64,000 nucleotides of DNA, taken from positions 1-64,000 of the forward strand of contig JACPMF010000009.1 in NCBI GenBank assembly GCA_016186145.1. The letters are read 5' to 3'. Source of the stretch: Candidatus Sungiibacteriota bacterium (lineage in GTDB: Bacteria > Patescibacteria > Paceibacteria > Sungbacterales > SURF-37). The first letter of the stretch is position 1. Each line of letters starts with the position of its first letter. The notes under the pieces were generated by a model that saw nothing but the letters and a program-made list of their open reading frames with translations, did no database searches and had not been told where the DNA came from. Shown here piece by piece: positions 8,383-17,203 of this stretch. A program made the translations under genes and the position numbers.

Positions 8383-9956
8383 TGAAAAGCGTTGAAGAAC
8401 TCCGTAAAGCGTGCGCCGAAGCGCTCGCATATCTAAAAGCTCAATCAGATATTGCCGACGCGCAAGTATTCATGGCGGCAAACAAGCACTGGCTCTGCCG
8501 TCTCAACTACACTTCGCACATTCGATCAAACGGCCTTGAAGAACCGAAGGCCAGCCAGAACTTCGGCACAGGCGTTACGATTGTATTTGCTGACGGGAAA
8601 GTTGGATCCGGTTCAGCTGAATCAAACACGAGTATCGACGGTTTACGGGAAGCCCTGGCCAAGGCAAAAATTGCAGCGGTGAAGAATCCGGAATTCCACG
8701 GCTTGCCACAACCGGAATTCGGGAAACCGACGCTCACTGACTACCATGACAACGCGCTCATGGGGCTCTCGAACAAACAGTTCGTTTCAATCGCGTGGGA
8801 AGTGCTTCGGCAGGGACTCCGAGGCGCTTACGATGTATGGAAAACCGTAGCGCTTTCGTCGAAAAAGACAGATATTCCAAATCCCCTGGATCTCAATCTC
8901 ATTATCGGCGGCGATGTGCAGCTGATACGCGAACGGATGGCAGTCGCCTCATTCGCCATGCCGAATGTCCAGACCGACGAATCAAGTATGACAGCGGTCT
9001 CGATCACGGCAATGTTCGAAAAGCTCGCGGCAAAGGGTTCCGGATTTTTTGCCGGAAAGACCCTCAACGAACTTCTTCATGGCGGACCTGAAGCCGCGCG
9101 CTCCGCAATCAATTCGGCGGCGGCAACAATGTCCGGAAGCCGCATAGAGTCCGGCGAACACACGGTTATCTTCGGACCGCAAGCCGTCGCCGAACTTATC
9201 AACAACCTTGTGGCACCCGGGCTTACCGCAGGCGCAATTTTTGCGGAGCTCTCGCCCTTCCAAGAAGACTTCGGTAAAATGATCGCATCTCCAAAACTTT
9301 GCATTTATGACGACGGGGCAAACCCTGAATTCATGGGTGTTAAAGCCATCACGTGCGAAGGTCTGCCAACCGGCAGAACCGACCTTGTTGTTGATGGAAA
9401 ACTCGCCGGACTCCTTTCGTCTCACTATGACTACCAAAGGATGCTCTGGGATCCCGAAGGGGCGCGAAAACTCGGCGTGGACCCGCACGAACACAAAGAA
9501 GCGCTGTGGCCGAGAAACGGATTCAGGTTTGGCGGCGGAGCAGGCCGCCAATTCTCCAGCGATCCCTCTTGTTCCGGATCAAACACGATCGTCACCAGCT
9601 CGGAAAAAGAACCGCTTGAAAATCTGCTTCAACGGGTAAAACAAGGTGTATACATCGGCCGGATGTGGTACGTCTATCCAATCAACGGCTCCCGCGCCGG
9701 CGACTTTACCGGCACGGTAACCGCGGACTCGTATCTAATTGAAGACGGGAAACTTTCCCGGCCGCTGAAACCGAATACGGTCAGGATAAACGACAACATC
9801 AAAACGCTTTTGATGAAGATCGTCGGCGTTTCCGACCAGCTGAAACCGGTAAATCTCTGGGGCGCAGACGAAGCAATGTACGCGCCGGACATTCTTGTTG
9901 AAGGAGTAAAACTCGAATCAATCGGAGAATCTGTTGAGATGACTCGTAGCATGTAA
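8382..9956 (+). CDS. pmbA: TldE/PmbA protease subunit
   Basis: 524 residues, homologous in layout to TldD but lacking the HExxxH motif, as is normal for the non-catalytic TldE/PmbA partner. It starts within the tldD stop codon. Conserved C-terminal-region stretches such as GDFTGTVTADSYLIEDGKL are recognisable. It is predicted to form the hetero-complex with the upstream product and help bind substrate. A terminator follows. Confidence 0.9.
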   Translation: MKSVEELRKACAEALAYLKAQSDIADAQVFMAANKHWLCRLNYTSHIRSNGLEEPKASQNFGTGVTIVFADGKVGSGSAESNTSIDGLREALAKAKIAAVKNPEFHGLPQPEFGKPTLTDYHDNALMGLSNKQFVSIAWEVLRQGLRGAYDVWKTVALSSKKTDIPNPLDLNLIIGGDVQLIRERMAVASFAMPNVQTDESSMTAVSITAMFEKLAAKGSGFFAGKTLNELLHGGPEAARSAINSAAATMSGSRIESGEHTVIFGPQAVAELINNLVAPGLTAGAIFAELSPFQEDFGKMIASPKLCIYDDGANPEFMGVKAITCEGLPTGRTDLVVDGKLAGLLSSHYDYQRMLWDPEGARKLGVDPHEHKEALWPRNGFRFGGGAGRQFSSDPSCSGSNTIVTSSEKEPLENLLQRVKQGVYIGRMWYVYPINGSRAGDFTGTVTADSYLIEDGKLSRPLKPNTVRINDNIKTLLMKIVGVSDQLKPVNLWGADEAMYAPDILVEGVKLESIGESVEMTRSM

Positions 9957-9979
9957 GTTCTTTGTGCAAAAATTCATAA

Positions 9980-10000
9980 CCCCGACCTGTCGGGGTTTTT
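9980..10000 (+). terminator. Intrinsic terminator
   Basis: CCCCGAC-CT-GTCGGGG stem followed by TTTTT, after the tldD-pmbA operon. Confidence 0.9.
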
Positions 10001-10150
10001 ATTATCTATAAGTTTCATTAAATGACCGTTTAACAAACCTTATTGTCAAAAACAATTGAACCCCCTTGCACACAAAACGCTTATATGCTACTGATTATTA
10101 TGCTGTTCGTTTACAAATACATATAGAATAAACACAAAAAAGGAGAAAAC

Positions 10151-10384
10151 ATGAACGAATGGTGGCAACTGGCAATCATTGCAATTATTGATGGATTAAT
10201 GCTCGCATACCTTATCAAAGTGTTCTGGTGGGAACCGAGAAAGATGGAAAACGCGCTGGGAGATTTTTTTGGAAGCAGGGCCCGCGCAATGCAAGAAGCT
10301 TATGAAAGAGGCGATACAGCAGAATGCGAACACATACGCCAAAGCGTTCACAATGTATGTGGCACTGTAATAGATAGGAGGTAA
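10151..10384 (+). CDS. Small membrane protein, unknown function
   Basis: 77 residues with one N-terminal membrane span (about 5-26), then a charged cytoplasmic-type tail rich in Arg and Glu. AAGGAG stands 7 nt before the ATG. I do not recognise the family. It is followed after 5 nt by a second small membrane gene with its own strong ribosome site, suggesting an operon. No promoter with good hexamers was found between the upstream terminator and this gene. Confidence 0.65.
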   Translation: MNEWWQLAIIAIIDGLMLAYLIKVFWWEPRKMENALGDFFGSRARAMQEAYERGDTAECEHIRQSVHNVCGTVIDRR

Positions 10385-10389
10385 ACAAA

Positions 10390-10509
10390 GTGGGAAGACT
10401 TGTTACGCCACACCCTCCTGGAACCAAGCGCCCTTGGTGGGTTAATAATCCTTGGCTTGCCCTAGGCGCTCTCGCTTTGGTAGGGCTAATCTTTTGGATA
10501 TTTGGGTAG
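10390..10509 (+). CDS. 39-residue tail-anchored small protein, GTG start
   Basis: The GTG at 10390 is preceded by AGGAGGT at a 7-nt distance, one of the best ribosome sites in the window. The product has a Pro/Trp-rich start (VTPHPPGTKRPWW) and a single C-terminal membrane span (LALGALALVGLIFWIF), then stops. It is co-directional with the 77-residue membrane gene. Function is unknown; a small membrane-bound regulator or structural peptide is possible. Confidence 0.55.
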   Translation: MGRLVTPHPPGTKRPWWVNNPWLALGALALVGLIFWIFG

Positions 10510-10531
10510 TTGTCTAAGCCAGAACGTGTGC

Positions 10532-10559
10532 TTGACGCCATAACCCAATCTGCTATACT
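10532..10559 (+). promoter_or_regulatory. Sigma70-type promoter of nusA
   Basis: TTGACG, 16-nt spacer, TATACT. Transcription would begin near 10566, giving a leader of about 90 nt before nusA. Confidence 0.75.
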
Positions 10560-10575
10560 TAAAAAGGTTCAATCG

Positions 10576-10601
10576 CCGCATGAAAATGCGGTTTTAATTT
10601 T
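10576..10601 (+). terminator. Hairpin with U-tract in the nusA leader (possible attenuator)
   Basis: CCGCAT-GAAA-ATGCGG, a 6-bp stem with a GNRA tetraloop, followed by TTTTAATTTT. It begins about 10 nt after the predicted start point and lies between promoter and gene, where it could act as an early terminator on nusA mRNA. Confidence 0.5.
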
Positions 10602-10657
10602 AGAATTATCGTACTAATTACTTCAAAACCCGTAACAATTCTTAACTTTATAAAGAT

Positions 10658-12016
10658 ATGGAGCTAAAAACCTTTCAACAAGTCATCCAACAAATTGCCG
10701 AGGAGAAAAGCATTCCGGCCGAAAAAGTAATTGAAACTCTGGAACTGGCGCTTGCCGCGGCATACAAAAAAGACTATGGCAAAAAGGGCCAGATCATTAA
10801 GGCCTCCTTTGACCGCGCGACTGGAGCAATAACGTTCCGGCAAGTCAAAATCGTCGTGGACGACTCCATGATCAAATCAGAAGAAGAAATAAAAGCCGAA
10901 GAAGAAGCGAGGGCAAAAGCGTTTGAGGAAGCAGTTGAGAGAGGGCCGGTACGAAAAAAACAGGAAACGGAAGAGGCGGAAATCGCGCGAGAACTCGGAG
11001 AACGAAAAGTCCGGTTCAATCCTGAACGACACCTTACGATTGAAGAAGCAAAAGAAATAAAGCCGGATGTGGAACCGGGGGAAGAACTTGAGTTTCCGCT
11101 TGAAACCCACTCTGACTTCGGGCGCATTGCGTCACAAACGGCAAAACAAGTTATCATCCAGCGGATACGCGAAGCGGAGCGCGAGTCAACATACGACGAA
11201 TATAAAAGCAAAGAAGGAGAAATCGTTTCCGGCATTATCCAGCGGATTGAGGGGCGAAACGTTTTTGTCGATCTCGGCCGTGGAATCGGACTTTTGCCGC
11301 CCGAGGAGCAAATTCCCCGCGAATATTACCGCATCGGGGAACGAGTCAAAGCGTTGGTAATCGGTGTTGAAAAAGACACGAAGGGCCCCGGTATTTTTCT
11401 CTCCCGCACGCATCCCCGACTTTTGAAAAAACTTTTTGAAATCGAGGTGCCGGAAATAAGCGCTGGCAGCGTTGAAATCAAGGCGGTTGCGCGTGAACCG
11501 GGCTCCCGTTCAAAAGTTGCCGCCGTATCCAACGAACAAGGCGTTGATCCGGTCGGATCTCTCGTCGGCCAAAAAGGGGTGCGGGTCTCTACCGTAATCA
11601 ACGAAATCAACGGTGAAAAGATAGATATTATTGAATGGTCCGAGGATCCGGCTGAATTCATCGCGCACGCCATTTCTCCCGCGAAGGCAACAAGCGTGGA
11701 ACTGGCGGAACGCGAACGCATTGCCCGAATTATCGTCCCGGCAGACCAACTTTCCCTTGCTATCGGCCGCGGAGGACAAAATGTTCGGCTTGCTGCAAAG
11801 CTCACCGGGTGGAAAATAGATGTCCGCTCCGGACTCTCCGAGGGCGCGTCAGCAACGCCTGAAGGCGAAACGGAAATCGCCGCAGAAACGACGATAACAA
11901 CCGCTCCCGTCCCTCAAGAACCGGAAAAAATCGTTGACAACCAGCCTGAAACAGAAAAGAAAAACGCCGACCCGGAAACTGAAAAACCAAAAAAGAAAAA
12001 GAAATCCAGTAAATAA
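10658..12016 (+). CDS. nusA: Transcription termination/antitermination factor NusA
   Basis: 452 residues. Domains in order: RNA-polymerase-binding N-terminal domain with an acidic insertion (1-180), S1 domain (about 185-255, beginning GEIVSGIIQRIEG), KH1 (about 260-335) and KH2 containing the GxxG loop in AIGRGGQN (about 367-374). The last 50 residues form a Glu/Lys-rich tail in place of the E. coli acidic repeats. NusA modulates pausing, intrinsic termination and antitermination. The hairpin in its leader hints at self-control. Confidence 0.95.
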   Translation: MELKTFQQVIQQIAEEKSIPAEKVIETLELALAAAYKKDYGKKGQIIKASFDRATGAITFRQVKIVVDDSMIKSEEEIKAEEEARAKAFEEAVERGPVRKKQETEEAEIARELGERKVRFNPERHLTIEEAKEIKPDVEPGEELEFPLETHSDFGRIASQTAKQVIIQRIREAERESTYDEYKSKEGEIVSGIIQRIEGRNVFVDLGRGIGLLPPEEQIPREYYRIGERVKALVIGVEKDTKGPGIFLSRTHPRLLKKLFEIEVPEISAGSVEIKAVAREPGSRSKVAAVSNEQGVDPVGSLVGQKGVRVSTVINEINGEKIDIIEWSEDPAEFIAHAISPAKATSVELAERERIARIIVPADQLSLAIGRGGQNVRLAAKLTGWKIDVRSGLSEGASATPEGETEIAAETTITTAPVPQEPEKIVDNQPETEKKNADPETEKPKKKKKSSK

Positions 12017-12023
12017 TTATCAT

Positions 12024-12099
12024 CGAATTACGAATCGGTTACGACTATACGAATTATCACAATAAGTTATTCGTAAATTCGTATGAGATTCGTAATTCG
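12024..12099. repeat. Inverted-repeat spacer between nusA and hppA
   Basis: Outer arms CGAATTACGAAT and ATTCGTAATTCG are perfectly complementary (12 bp), with further internal TTCGTA words. A similar motif fills 28853-28935 upstream (on the minus strand) of a pilin. Confidence 0.6.
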
Positions 12100-12114
12100 C
12101 TGATAGCGTAAAAC

Positions 12115-14112
12115 ATGAATTATCTATTATTTATCCTTCCGCTAACCGCATCGCTTTCTTCTATCTGTTTTGCCCTTAGCTTAAGAAGACGCATCATGCG
12201 GCTCCCGAGCGGAAGCGGTAAAATGCTTGAAATAGCTCAAGCGATCAAAGAAGGATCGCGCGCATACCTCAAACGGCAAAACACAACCGTCTTCTGGGTG
12301 GCGCTCGCAGTTACCATCCTTTTGTGGTGGTTCCTGGGCTGGATAACCGCTTTCGGCTTCATCGTTGGAAGCATTACCTCGGCGCTCTCCGGCTGGATCG
12401 GCATGATGACCGCAGTCGAAGCGAATGTCCGGACGGCCGAAGCCGCACGAAGCGGTATCAGTAAGGCATTCAAAACGGCATTTCTTGGTGGAGCGGTAAC
12501 CGGATTTTTGGTCGCGGGGCTCGCCCTTGCGGCAGTTTCAATTTTTTACCTCTTCTTCCGAGATATTTCCGCCCTTATCGGGCTTGGCTTTGGCGGCTCG
12601 CTCATCTCCGTCTTTGCGCGGCTTGGCGGCGGAATTTTTACAAAAGCCGCAGATGTCGGCGCGGATCTTGTCGGAAAAGTTGAAGCGGGTATTCCGGAAG
12701 ACGACCCGAGAAACCCGGCGGTTATAGCCGACAATGTAGGCGATAATGTCGGAGATGACGCCGGCATGGCAGCGGATCTTTTTGAAACATATGCGGTTAC
12801 CATGATTGCCGCCATGATTTTAGGAGAACTCCTCTACGGCCAAATACCGGGCGTTATCCTCCTGCCGCTTGCGCTCGGAGGAGTCTCCCTTTTTGCTTCT
12901 ATCGCAGGAAGTTTTTTCGTGAAAATCGGGAAAACGAATAAAGGAGAAACGCCGATCATGGCCGGACTTTACAAAGGACTCTTCGCCTCTCTCGCGCTCT
13001 CTTTTCTCCTGTTCTTGCCGACAATTAAACTGTTCGCTTCCCAATTACCGCTTTTCAGCACCTATGCGGCTGCATTCATCGGTCTTGCCGTCACCATCCT
13101 GATGGTCCTTGTAACCGAATACTACACTTCAAAAAAATTCAGACCGGTAAGAACCATCGCCAAGTCTTCGACAACCGGCCACGGCACGAACATTATTATG
13201 GGCCTTGCCATCTCGCTTGAATCAACCGCCCTGCCGATGCTCATAATTCTTGCAGGAATACTTAGCGCGTATTGGTTTGCCGGACTTTTCGGAGTTGCAA
13301 TTGCCGCTGTCAGCATGCTTTCCATGGCCGGAATGATCATAACTATCGACGCATTCGGCCCTATCGGAGATAACGCGGGCGGGATCGCCGAAATGGCGGG
13401 TCTGCCGGAAGAGGTCCGCAAAGTCACAGACCCCATTGACGCTGTCGGAAACACAACAAAAGCAATCACTAAAGGATACGCAATTGCATCCGCCGGCCTC
13501 GCAGCGTTAGTGCTCTTCGCTTCCTACACCGAGGAACTCAAGGGCTTCGGCAAAGCACTTTCATTCGACCTTTCCGACCCGCTCGTTCTTGCCGGACTTT
13601 TTATCGGCGCACTCCTACCCTATCTTTTTGCATCAATCGCCATGCGTGCGGTCGGCAAGACAGCTCAATACGTCGTAGAAGAAGTACGAAGGCAATTCAG
13701 AGAAATTAAGGGGATCATGGAAGGAACGGGGCGTCCAGAATACGCCCGTGCCGTTGATATTGTTACCAAAGCATCAATTCGAGAAATGATTATCCCAGCA
13801 CTCCTGCCGGTAGCCGTACCCATTCTCGTCGGCTTCACGCTCGGCCCAAAGGCATTGGGGGGGCTTCTTGTCGGAGTCATCGTCACGGGTCTCTTTGTCG
13901 CAATTTCAATGACTACCGGAGGCGCTGCATGGGACAATGCTAAAAAATATATTGAAGAAGGAAACTACGGCGGCAAAGGGTCGCTCGCACACCAAGCCGC
14001 AGTCACCGGCGATACGGTCGGTGATCCTTATAAAGACACAGCGGGTCCGGCCATTAACCCGATGATCAAAATTGTGAACATTGTAGCACTCTTGATTGCC
14101 CAACTCCTCTAA
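12115..14112 (+). CDS. hppA: Membrane-bound proton-translocating pyrophosphatase, K+-independent type
   Basis: 665 residues with about 16 membrane spans. The pyrophosphate/Mg2+ site is present: DVGADLVGKVEAGIPEDD (about 181-198), the DNVGDNVGD run (about 207-215) and a C-terminal GDTVGDPYKDTAGPAINP. Position 449 in GNTTKAITKG is Lys; in this family Lys here marks K+-independent, proton-pumping enzymes, while K+-dependent ones have Ala. It hydrolyses pyrophosphate and energises the membrane, valuable for a cell with limited respiration. The upstream spacer has no clear promoter, so read-through from nusA is possible. Confidence 0.95.
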   Translation: MNYLLFILPLTASLSSICFALSLRRRIMRLPSGSGKMLEIAQAIKEGSRAYLKRQNTTVFWVALAVTILLWWFLGWITAFGFIVGSITSALSGWIGMMTAVEANVRTAEAARSGISKAFKTAFLGGAVTGFLVAGLALAAVSIFYLFFRDISALIGLGFGGSLISVFARLGGGIFTKAADVGADLVGKVEAGIPEDDPRNPAVIADNVGDNVGDDAGMAADLFETYAVTMIAAMILGELLYGQIPGVILLPLALGGVSLFASIAGSFFVKIGKTNKGETPIMAGLYKGLFASLALSFLLFLPTIKLFASQLPLFSTYAAAFIGLAVTILMVLVTEYYTSKKFRPVRTIAKSSTTGHGTNIIMGLAISLESTALPMLIILAGILSAYWFAGLFGVAIAAVSMLSMAGMIITIDAFGPIGDNAGGIAEMAGLPEEVRKVTDPIDAVGNTTKAITKGYAIASAGLAALVLFASYTEELKGFGKALSFDLSDPLVLAGLFIGALLPYLFASIAMRAVGKTAQYVVEEVRRQFREIKGIMEGTGRPEYARAVDIVTKASIREMIIPALLPVAVPILVGFTLGPKALGGLLVGVIVTGLFVAISMTTGGAAWDNAKKYIEEGNYGGKGSLAHQAAVTGDTVGDPYKDTAGPAINPMIKIVNIVALLIAQLL

Positions 14113-14124
14113 TGAATAACCGCA

Positions 14125-14160
14125 CCCCGTTAGATAGGCGCGAAGCGCCATCTAACGGGG
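14125..14160. repeat. Short CCCCGTTAGAT palindromic element
   Basis: CCCCGTTAGAT ... ATCTAACGGGG arms (11 bp) with an inner GGCGC-GAA-GCGCC hairpin, itself set between AACCGC (14118) and GCGGTT (14166). It lies right after the hppA stop and may also end transcription, although no T-tract follows. First of a cluster of four hairpins filling 14113-14422, which holds no gene. Confidence 0.75.
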
Positions 14161-14176
14161 TACTCGCGGTTGTTCA

Positions 14177-14277
14177 CCCAGCACATAAATTTACAATCGC
14201 CGTTTATGATGTTTAGAAATTATCTTGAAAAACCTCGTGATTACAAACTTATAACGGATGTAAATTTATGTGCTGGG
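14177..14277. mobile_element. 101-bp terminal-inverted-repeat element, copy 1
   Basis: Ends are a perfect 19-bp inverted repeat, CCCAGCACATAAATTTACA. A second copy with identical ends and a diverged interior lies at 47749-47848. The interior has no coding capacity, so this resembles a MITE-like non-autonomous element. Confidence 0.75.
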
Positions 14278-14302
14278 TTATTGTTTCGTAGCCGCAATTC
14301 AT

Positions 14303-14332
14303 CCCACACATAACTTATAAGTTATGTGTGGG
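14303..14332. repeat. Perfect 30-bp palindrome flanked by TTCA
   Basis: CCCACACATAACTTA and its exact complement with no loop, flanked on both sides by TTCA (14298-14301 and 14334-14337). Confidence 0.8.
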
Positions 14333-14333
14333 G

Positions 14334-14374
14334 TTCATCCGCGCGGCAAGCCGCGCGGTATTCTTGCGGATGAA
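14334..14374. repeat. Nested hairpin TTCATCCGC/GCGGATGAA
   Basis: Outer 9-bp arms enclose an inner CCGCGCGGC-AA-GCCGCGCGG hairpin. Last member of the hairpin cluster between hppA and the minus-strand membrane gene. Confidence 0.7.
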
Positions 14375-14422
14375 ACAATAAAAAACGGCCACCGCATGGA
14401 TGACCGCCATCGTAAGCGCGCC

Positions 14423-15028
14423 TCAAGGCAACCAAGACCCCCGGCGCACATACTCACCGAGTGTCTGGATTTGCAGCTTCCTTCCGAACAACCGGAAGCC
14501 AAAACCGAAGCTTGCCATATATATTGCCGCTTCAGAAAAGCTAAGTTTCGTATAAATTCTTTCACCCTCCTCTAAGGAAAAGGGTTTCGGCAACGGAAGA
14601 TCAAAAAATACGACCGTGATAAGATGAGTACCGCCTTCAACCGCGAGCGTGTTGGTAACAACTGCCGGCCAGAACCGGCCGGGGTAATACGGGGCCAGTA
14701 TAAATCCTTGAGTCTTTGCAAGTTCGCGAAGAAGTTTCCATTGTTCAACCATCGAGGTAACACCTCTCGCAAGCGGCATCACATTTAACACCCTGCTCAT
14801 CAATGCCCATCCTTTTTCCGTCTCGGCTATGTAGCCAAGAACGAAAGCAAGAAAAACGCTCATAAGAACCCCCGCACCGCTGAACTCTCTGCCGAAGACC
14901 GGCTCAAAGAAAAATTGGTTGTAAAAGGAATCGAGGGATCGCCATATAAACGCAAGAAGAACTACAACAATAATAAAAGGAATTTGTATAACATATCCCA
15001 TAAGAACCCGATCAATCACCTTTTTCAC
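14423..15028 (-). CDS. DUF502-like integral membrane protein
   Basis: 201 residues with two N-terminal membrane spans (about 11-29 and 53-68), then a soluble domain containing conserved Gly/Pro turns (PLARGVTSMVEQ, FFDLPLPKPF). It fits the DUF502 family of small membrane proteins of unknown function. The GTG start at 15028 is supported by GGAGGG 6 nt upstream. It is transcribed divergently from tig with only 35 bp between starts, so the two promoters must overlap. Confidence 0.6.
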   Translation of the reverse strand: MKKVIDRVLMGYVIQIPFIIVVVLLAFIWRSLDSFYNQFFFEPVFGREFSGAGVLMSVFLAFVLGYIAETEKGWALMSRVLNVMPLARGVTSMVEQWKLLRELAKTQGFILAPYYPGRFWPAVVTNTLAVEGGTHLITVVFFDLPLPKPFSLEEGERIYTKLSFSEAAIYMASFGFGFRLFGRKLQIQTLGEYVRRGSWLP

Positions 15029-15063
15029 GATTCCCTCCGGCGATTTTCAACGAACTCTTTACC

Positions 15064-16377
15064 ATGAACTACCATATCACATCTCTTCCTAAATCAGAAA
15101 TAGAAATTAAAATTGAGCTAACGCCGGAGGAAGTAGCGCTTGCGACCCAAAAAGCCCTCGAGGAAATGACCAATTCAGTCGACATTGACGGTTTCCGCAA
15201 AGGAAAAGCCCCGCAAGAACTTGTCCGAAAGAAGGTCGGAGAAAACGAACTCTCGCGCCGCACCCTGCTCTATGCGGTTCAAGACTCCTATCCGCAAGCG
15301 CTCAAAGAGCTCCAGGACAGAAACAATCCGGTTGCTGAACCGGTTGAACCGATCGGCCCACCAAAAATTCAAGTGACAAAGTTTGTGGAAGGCGGCGCAC
15401 TGGAATATACCGCGCGCCTTTCAATACTCCCCGCCCTCACTCTTCCCGACTACAAACAAGCGGCAAAGGCAGTACTCGCGAATAAAAAAAATCCAGAAGT
15501 CAGCGAAAAAGAAGTTGGGGACTCGATCGCGTGGCTGAAAAAATCACGCGCCCGGGAAATAACCGTAACAAGAGCGGTGCAAGAAAGCGACCGGGTCGAA
15601 GTTGACTTTGAGGCGCGAGTCGCCGGCGTGGCGCTTGAAAACGGCAAGTCCCAAAACCATCCGATTGTCGTCGGAGAAGGGCGATTCTTGCCGGGTTTCG
15701 AAAAGGAACTTGTCGGCATGAAAGAAGGAGAAGAAAAAACATTCTCGCTGGTTGTCCCCGCCGATTATGCAGAAAAGGAACTCTCCGGGAAAACCGTAGA
15801 CTTCCATGTTGTTGTGAAGCTCGTGCAGGAACGGATTATCCCGGAGGCGGACGACGCGTTCGCCGCAGCGCTCGGAAATTTCAAAAACATTGACGAATTA
15901 AAAACAAGCATACGGCAAGGAATTCTAACCGAGAAAGAAGAAAAAGAGCGGGAACGAACGCGAATAGCAATCATTGAGGCGGTCGCAGAAAAAACCAAAG
16001 GGGAGCTGCCAACACTTCTTATAGAACGGGAGCTTGATAAAATGCTTGCCGAGCTTAAGGCAAATATCGGGCGCATGAAACTCGACTGGACGGCCTATCT
16101 TGCAAATATCAAAACAGGCGAGGAAGAATTAAAAAAAGGATGGGCGAAAGATGCGGAGCGACGGGTGAAAATAGCACTAACACTTCGTGAAATTGCGAAA
16201 GTAGAAAAAATAGAACCCGACGAAACGGAATTGCAAGAAGCGGCCAGCAAAACGCTTGCCCGAATGGATATCGGCGAGGAAGAGCTCAAAAAAATTGACC
16301 GCGGCGTTTTTTTAGAATATAATACAACCATTGCGAGAAACGAGAAGGTATTTAAATTTTTGGAAGGTATCGTATAA
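15064..16377 (+). CDS. tig: Trigger factor chaperone
   Basis: 437 residues. The ribosome-binding signature GFRKGKAP occupies residues 43-50 of the N-terminal domain. An FKBP-type prolyl isomerase domain follows (about 165-255, with VGEGRFLPGFEKELVGM), then the helical C-terminal substrate cradle. It binds nascent chains at the ribosome exit. clpP lies 0.8 kb downstream, an order that recalls the common tig-clpP linkage, here interrupted by a small gene and a TA pair. Confidence 0.94.
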   Translation: MNYHITSLPKSEIEIKIELTPEEVALATQKALEEMTNSVDIDGFRKGKAPQELVRKKVGENELSRRTLLYAVQDSYPQALKELQDRNNPVAEPVEPIGPPKIQVTKFVEGGALEYTARLSILPALTLPDYKQAAKAVLANKKNPEVSEKEVGDSIAWLKKSRAREITVTRAVQESDRVEVDFEARVAGVALENGKSQNHPIVVGEGRFLPGFEKELVGMKEGEEKTFSLVVPADYAEKELSGKTVDFHVVVKLVQERIIPEADDAFAAALGNFKNIDELKTSIRQGILTEKEEKERERTRIAIIEAVAEKTKGELPTLLIERELDKMLAELKANIGRMKLDWTAYLANIKTGEEELKKGWAKDAERRVKIALTLREIAKVEKIEPDETELQEAASKTLARMDIGEEELKKIDRGVFLEYNTTIARNEKVFKFLEGIV

Positions 16378-16396
16378 AAAAACCGCATGGTGCGGT
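16376..16396 (-). terminator. Intrinsic terminator for the minus-strand gene
   Basis: ACCGCA-CCA-TGCGGT read on the minus strand, followed by a T-run, directly after the stop of the 16405-16662 gene. Confidence 0.75.
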
Positions 16397-16404
16397 CTGC
16401 TGCA

Positions 16405-16662
16405 TCAAAGTTTTTGTCCAGTGCCAAGCTCGTAGTTATGTCGTATTCTTTCGGCTTCCCCAAAATCTGGGACCACGCCCCTAAACATCCATGCCGACCT
16501 GAAATACACACCGTACGGAGTCCAAAATCTCCACGGATTAACAACTAGCTGTACGTCAGTAATATGTGGCAGAATTGGATTTAAGTCTTTTAAATAATGA
16601 TTCACAAATGAAAGTTGTTTTTCAGCACTGGAAAACCACTTTAGTTGCCACGTTTCCTTCAT
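16405..16662 (-). CDS. Hypothetical protein, 85 residues
   Basis: Small soluble protein rich in Trp, Tyr and Phe (KETWQLKWFSSAEKQLSF at the start). The ATG at 16662 has AGGAGGG 7 nt upstream, which decides the start against longer frames. A terminator follows. No family recognised. Confidence 0.55.
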   Translation of the reverse strand: MKETWQLKWFSSAEKQLSFVNHYLKDLNPILPHITDVQLVVNPWRFWTPYGVYFRSAWMFRGVVPDFGEAERIRHNYELGTGQKL

Positions 16663-16733
16663 GGCGACCCTCCTTATGAATGTAGGAAAGAACTGACAAA
16701 TAAATATTAGCAAGCTAACAAAAATTGTCAAAT

Positions 16734-16970
16734 ATGCCAACAATTACAATTCCTAAAACATTACCAGAAAAAGAAAAACTTATCGCTGTCCCTCAAAAAA
16801 TCTACGAGGAATTTTTGGAATGGCAACGAAGAACAAAAGCGGCACGAACTTTTAAGCAGACCAAAAAAGAGTTACGCTCGCTTGAATTAGCAAGAAAAGA
16901 TTTCAAAAAAGGTAAATATGTAGAATGGGGGGAATTAAAACATGAACTGGCGCATTTACGTAAGAAGTAA
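16734..16970 (+). CDS. Antitoxin of a RelE-type TA pair
   Basis: 78 residues. The N-terminus PTITIPKTLPEKEKLIAVPQ resembles AbrB/Phd-like DNA-binding antitoxins, and the same xITIPK start recurs in the antitoxins at 39919, 41292 and 42239. The C-terminal half is a charged helix, the usual toxin-wrapping part. It overlaps the toxin gene by 29 nt. The ATG at 16734 gives the family-like start; an in-frame ATG at 16725 adds three residues. Confidence 0.7.
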   Translation: MPTITIPKTLPEKEKLIAVPQKIYEEFLEWQRRTKAARTFKQTKKELRSLELARKDFKKGKYVEWGELKHELAHLRKK

Positions 16971-17199
16971 AGCAAGTAAGCAGCTAAAGAGGTTGCCAAT
17001 AGAATATATCGCTCGTATCGAACGGACTATCGATGAAATGGCCGTTAACCCCTTTGGTGGCGATGTAGAAAAAATGGAAGGCAAAGCCGAAATATGGCGC
17101 AGGCGAATCGGTGCATATCGCATAAAATATGAAATTTTCTTCCCGGAAAGAATAGTAAATATTTTTGAAATCAAACGCCGCACTTCTAATACATATTAA
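16942..17199 (+). CDS. RelE/ParE-family toxin
   Basis: 85 residues with the RelE fold pattern: KQLKRLPIEYIARIERTID helix pair, then WRRRIGAYRIKYEIF strand region and IFEIKRRTSNTY end. Basic residues Arg and Lys near WRRR are the likely RNA-cleaving or binding set. Closely similar to the toxin at 41066-41326 (LKRLP, WRRRVGNYRI, SNIY). Likely a ribosome-dependent mRNA interferase held in check by the upstream antitoxin. Confidence 0.75.
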   Translation: MNWRIYVRSKASKQLKRLPIEYIARIERTIDEMAVNPFGGDVEKMEGKAEIWRRRIGAYRIKYEIFFPERIVNIFEIKRRTSNTY

Positions 17200-17203
17200 A
17201 ACT

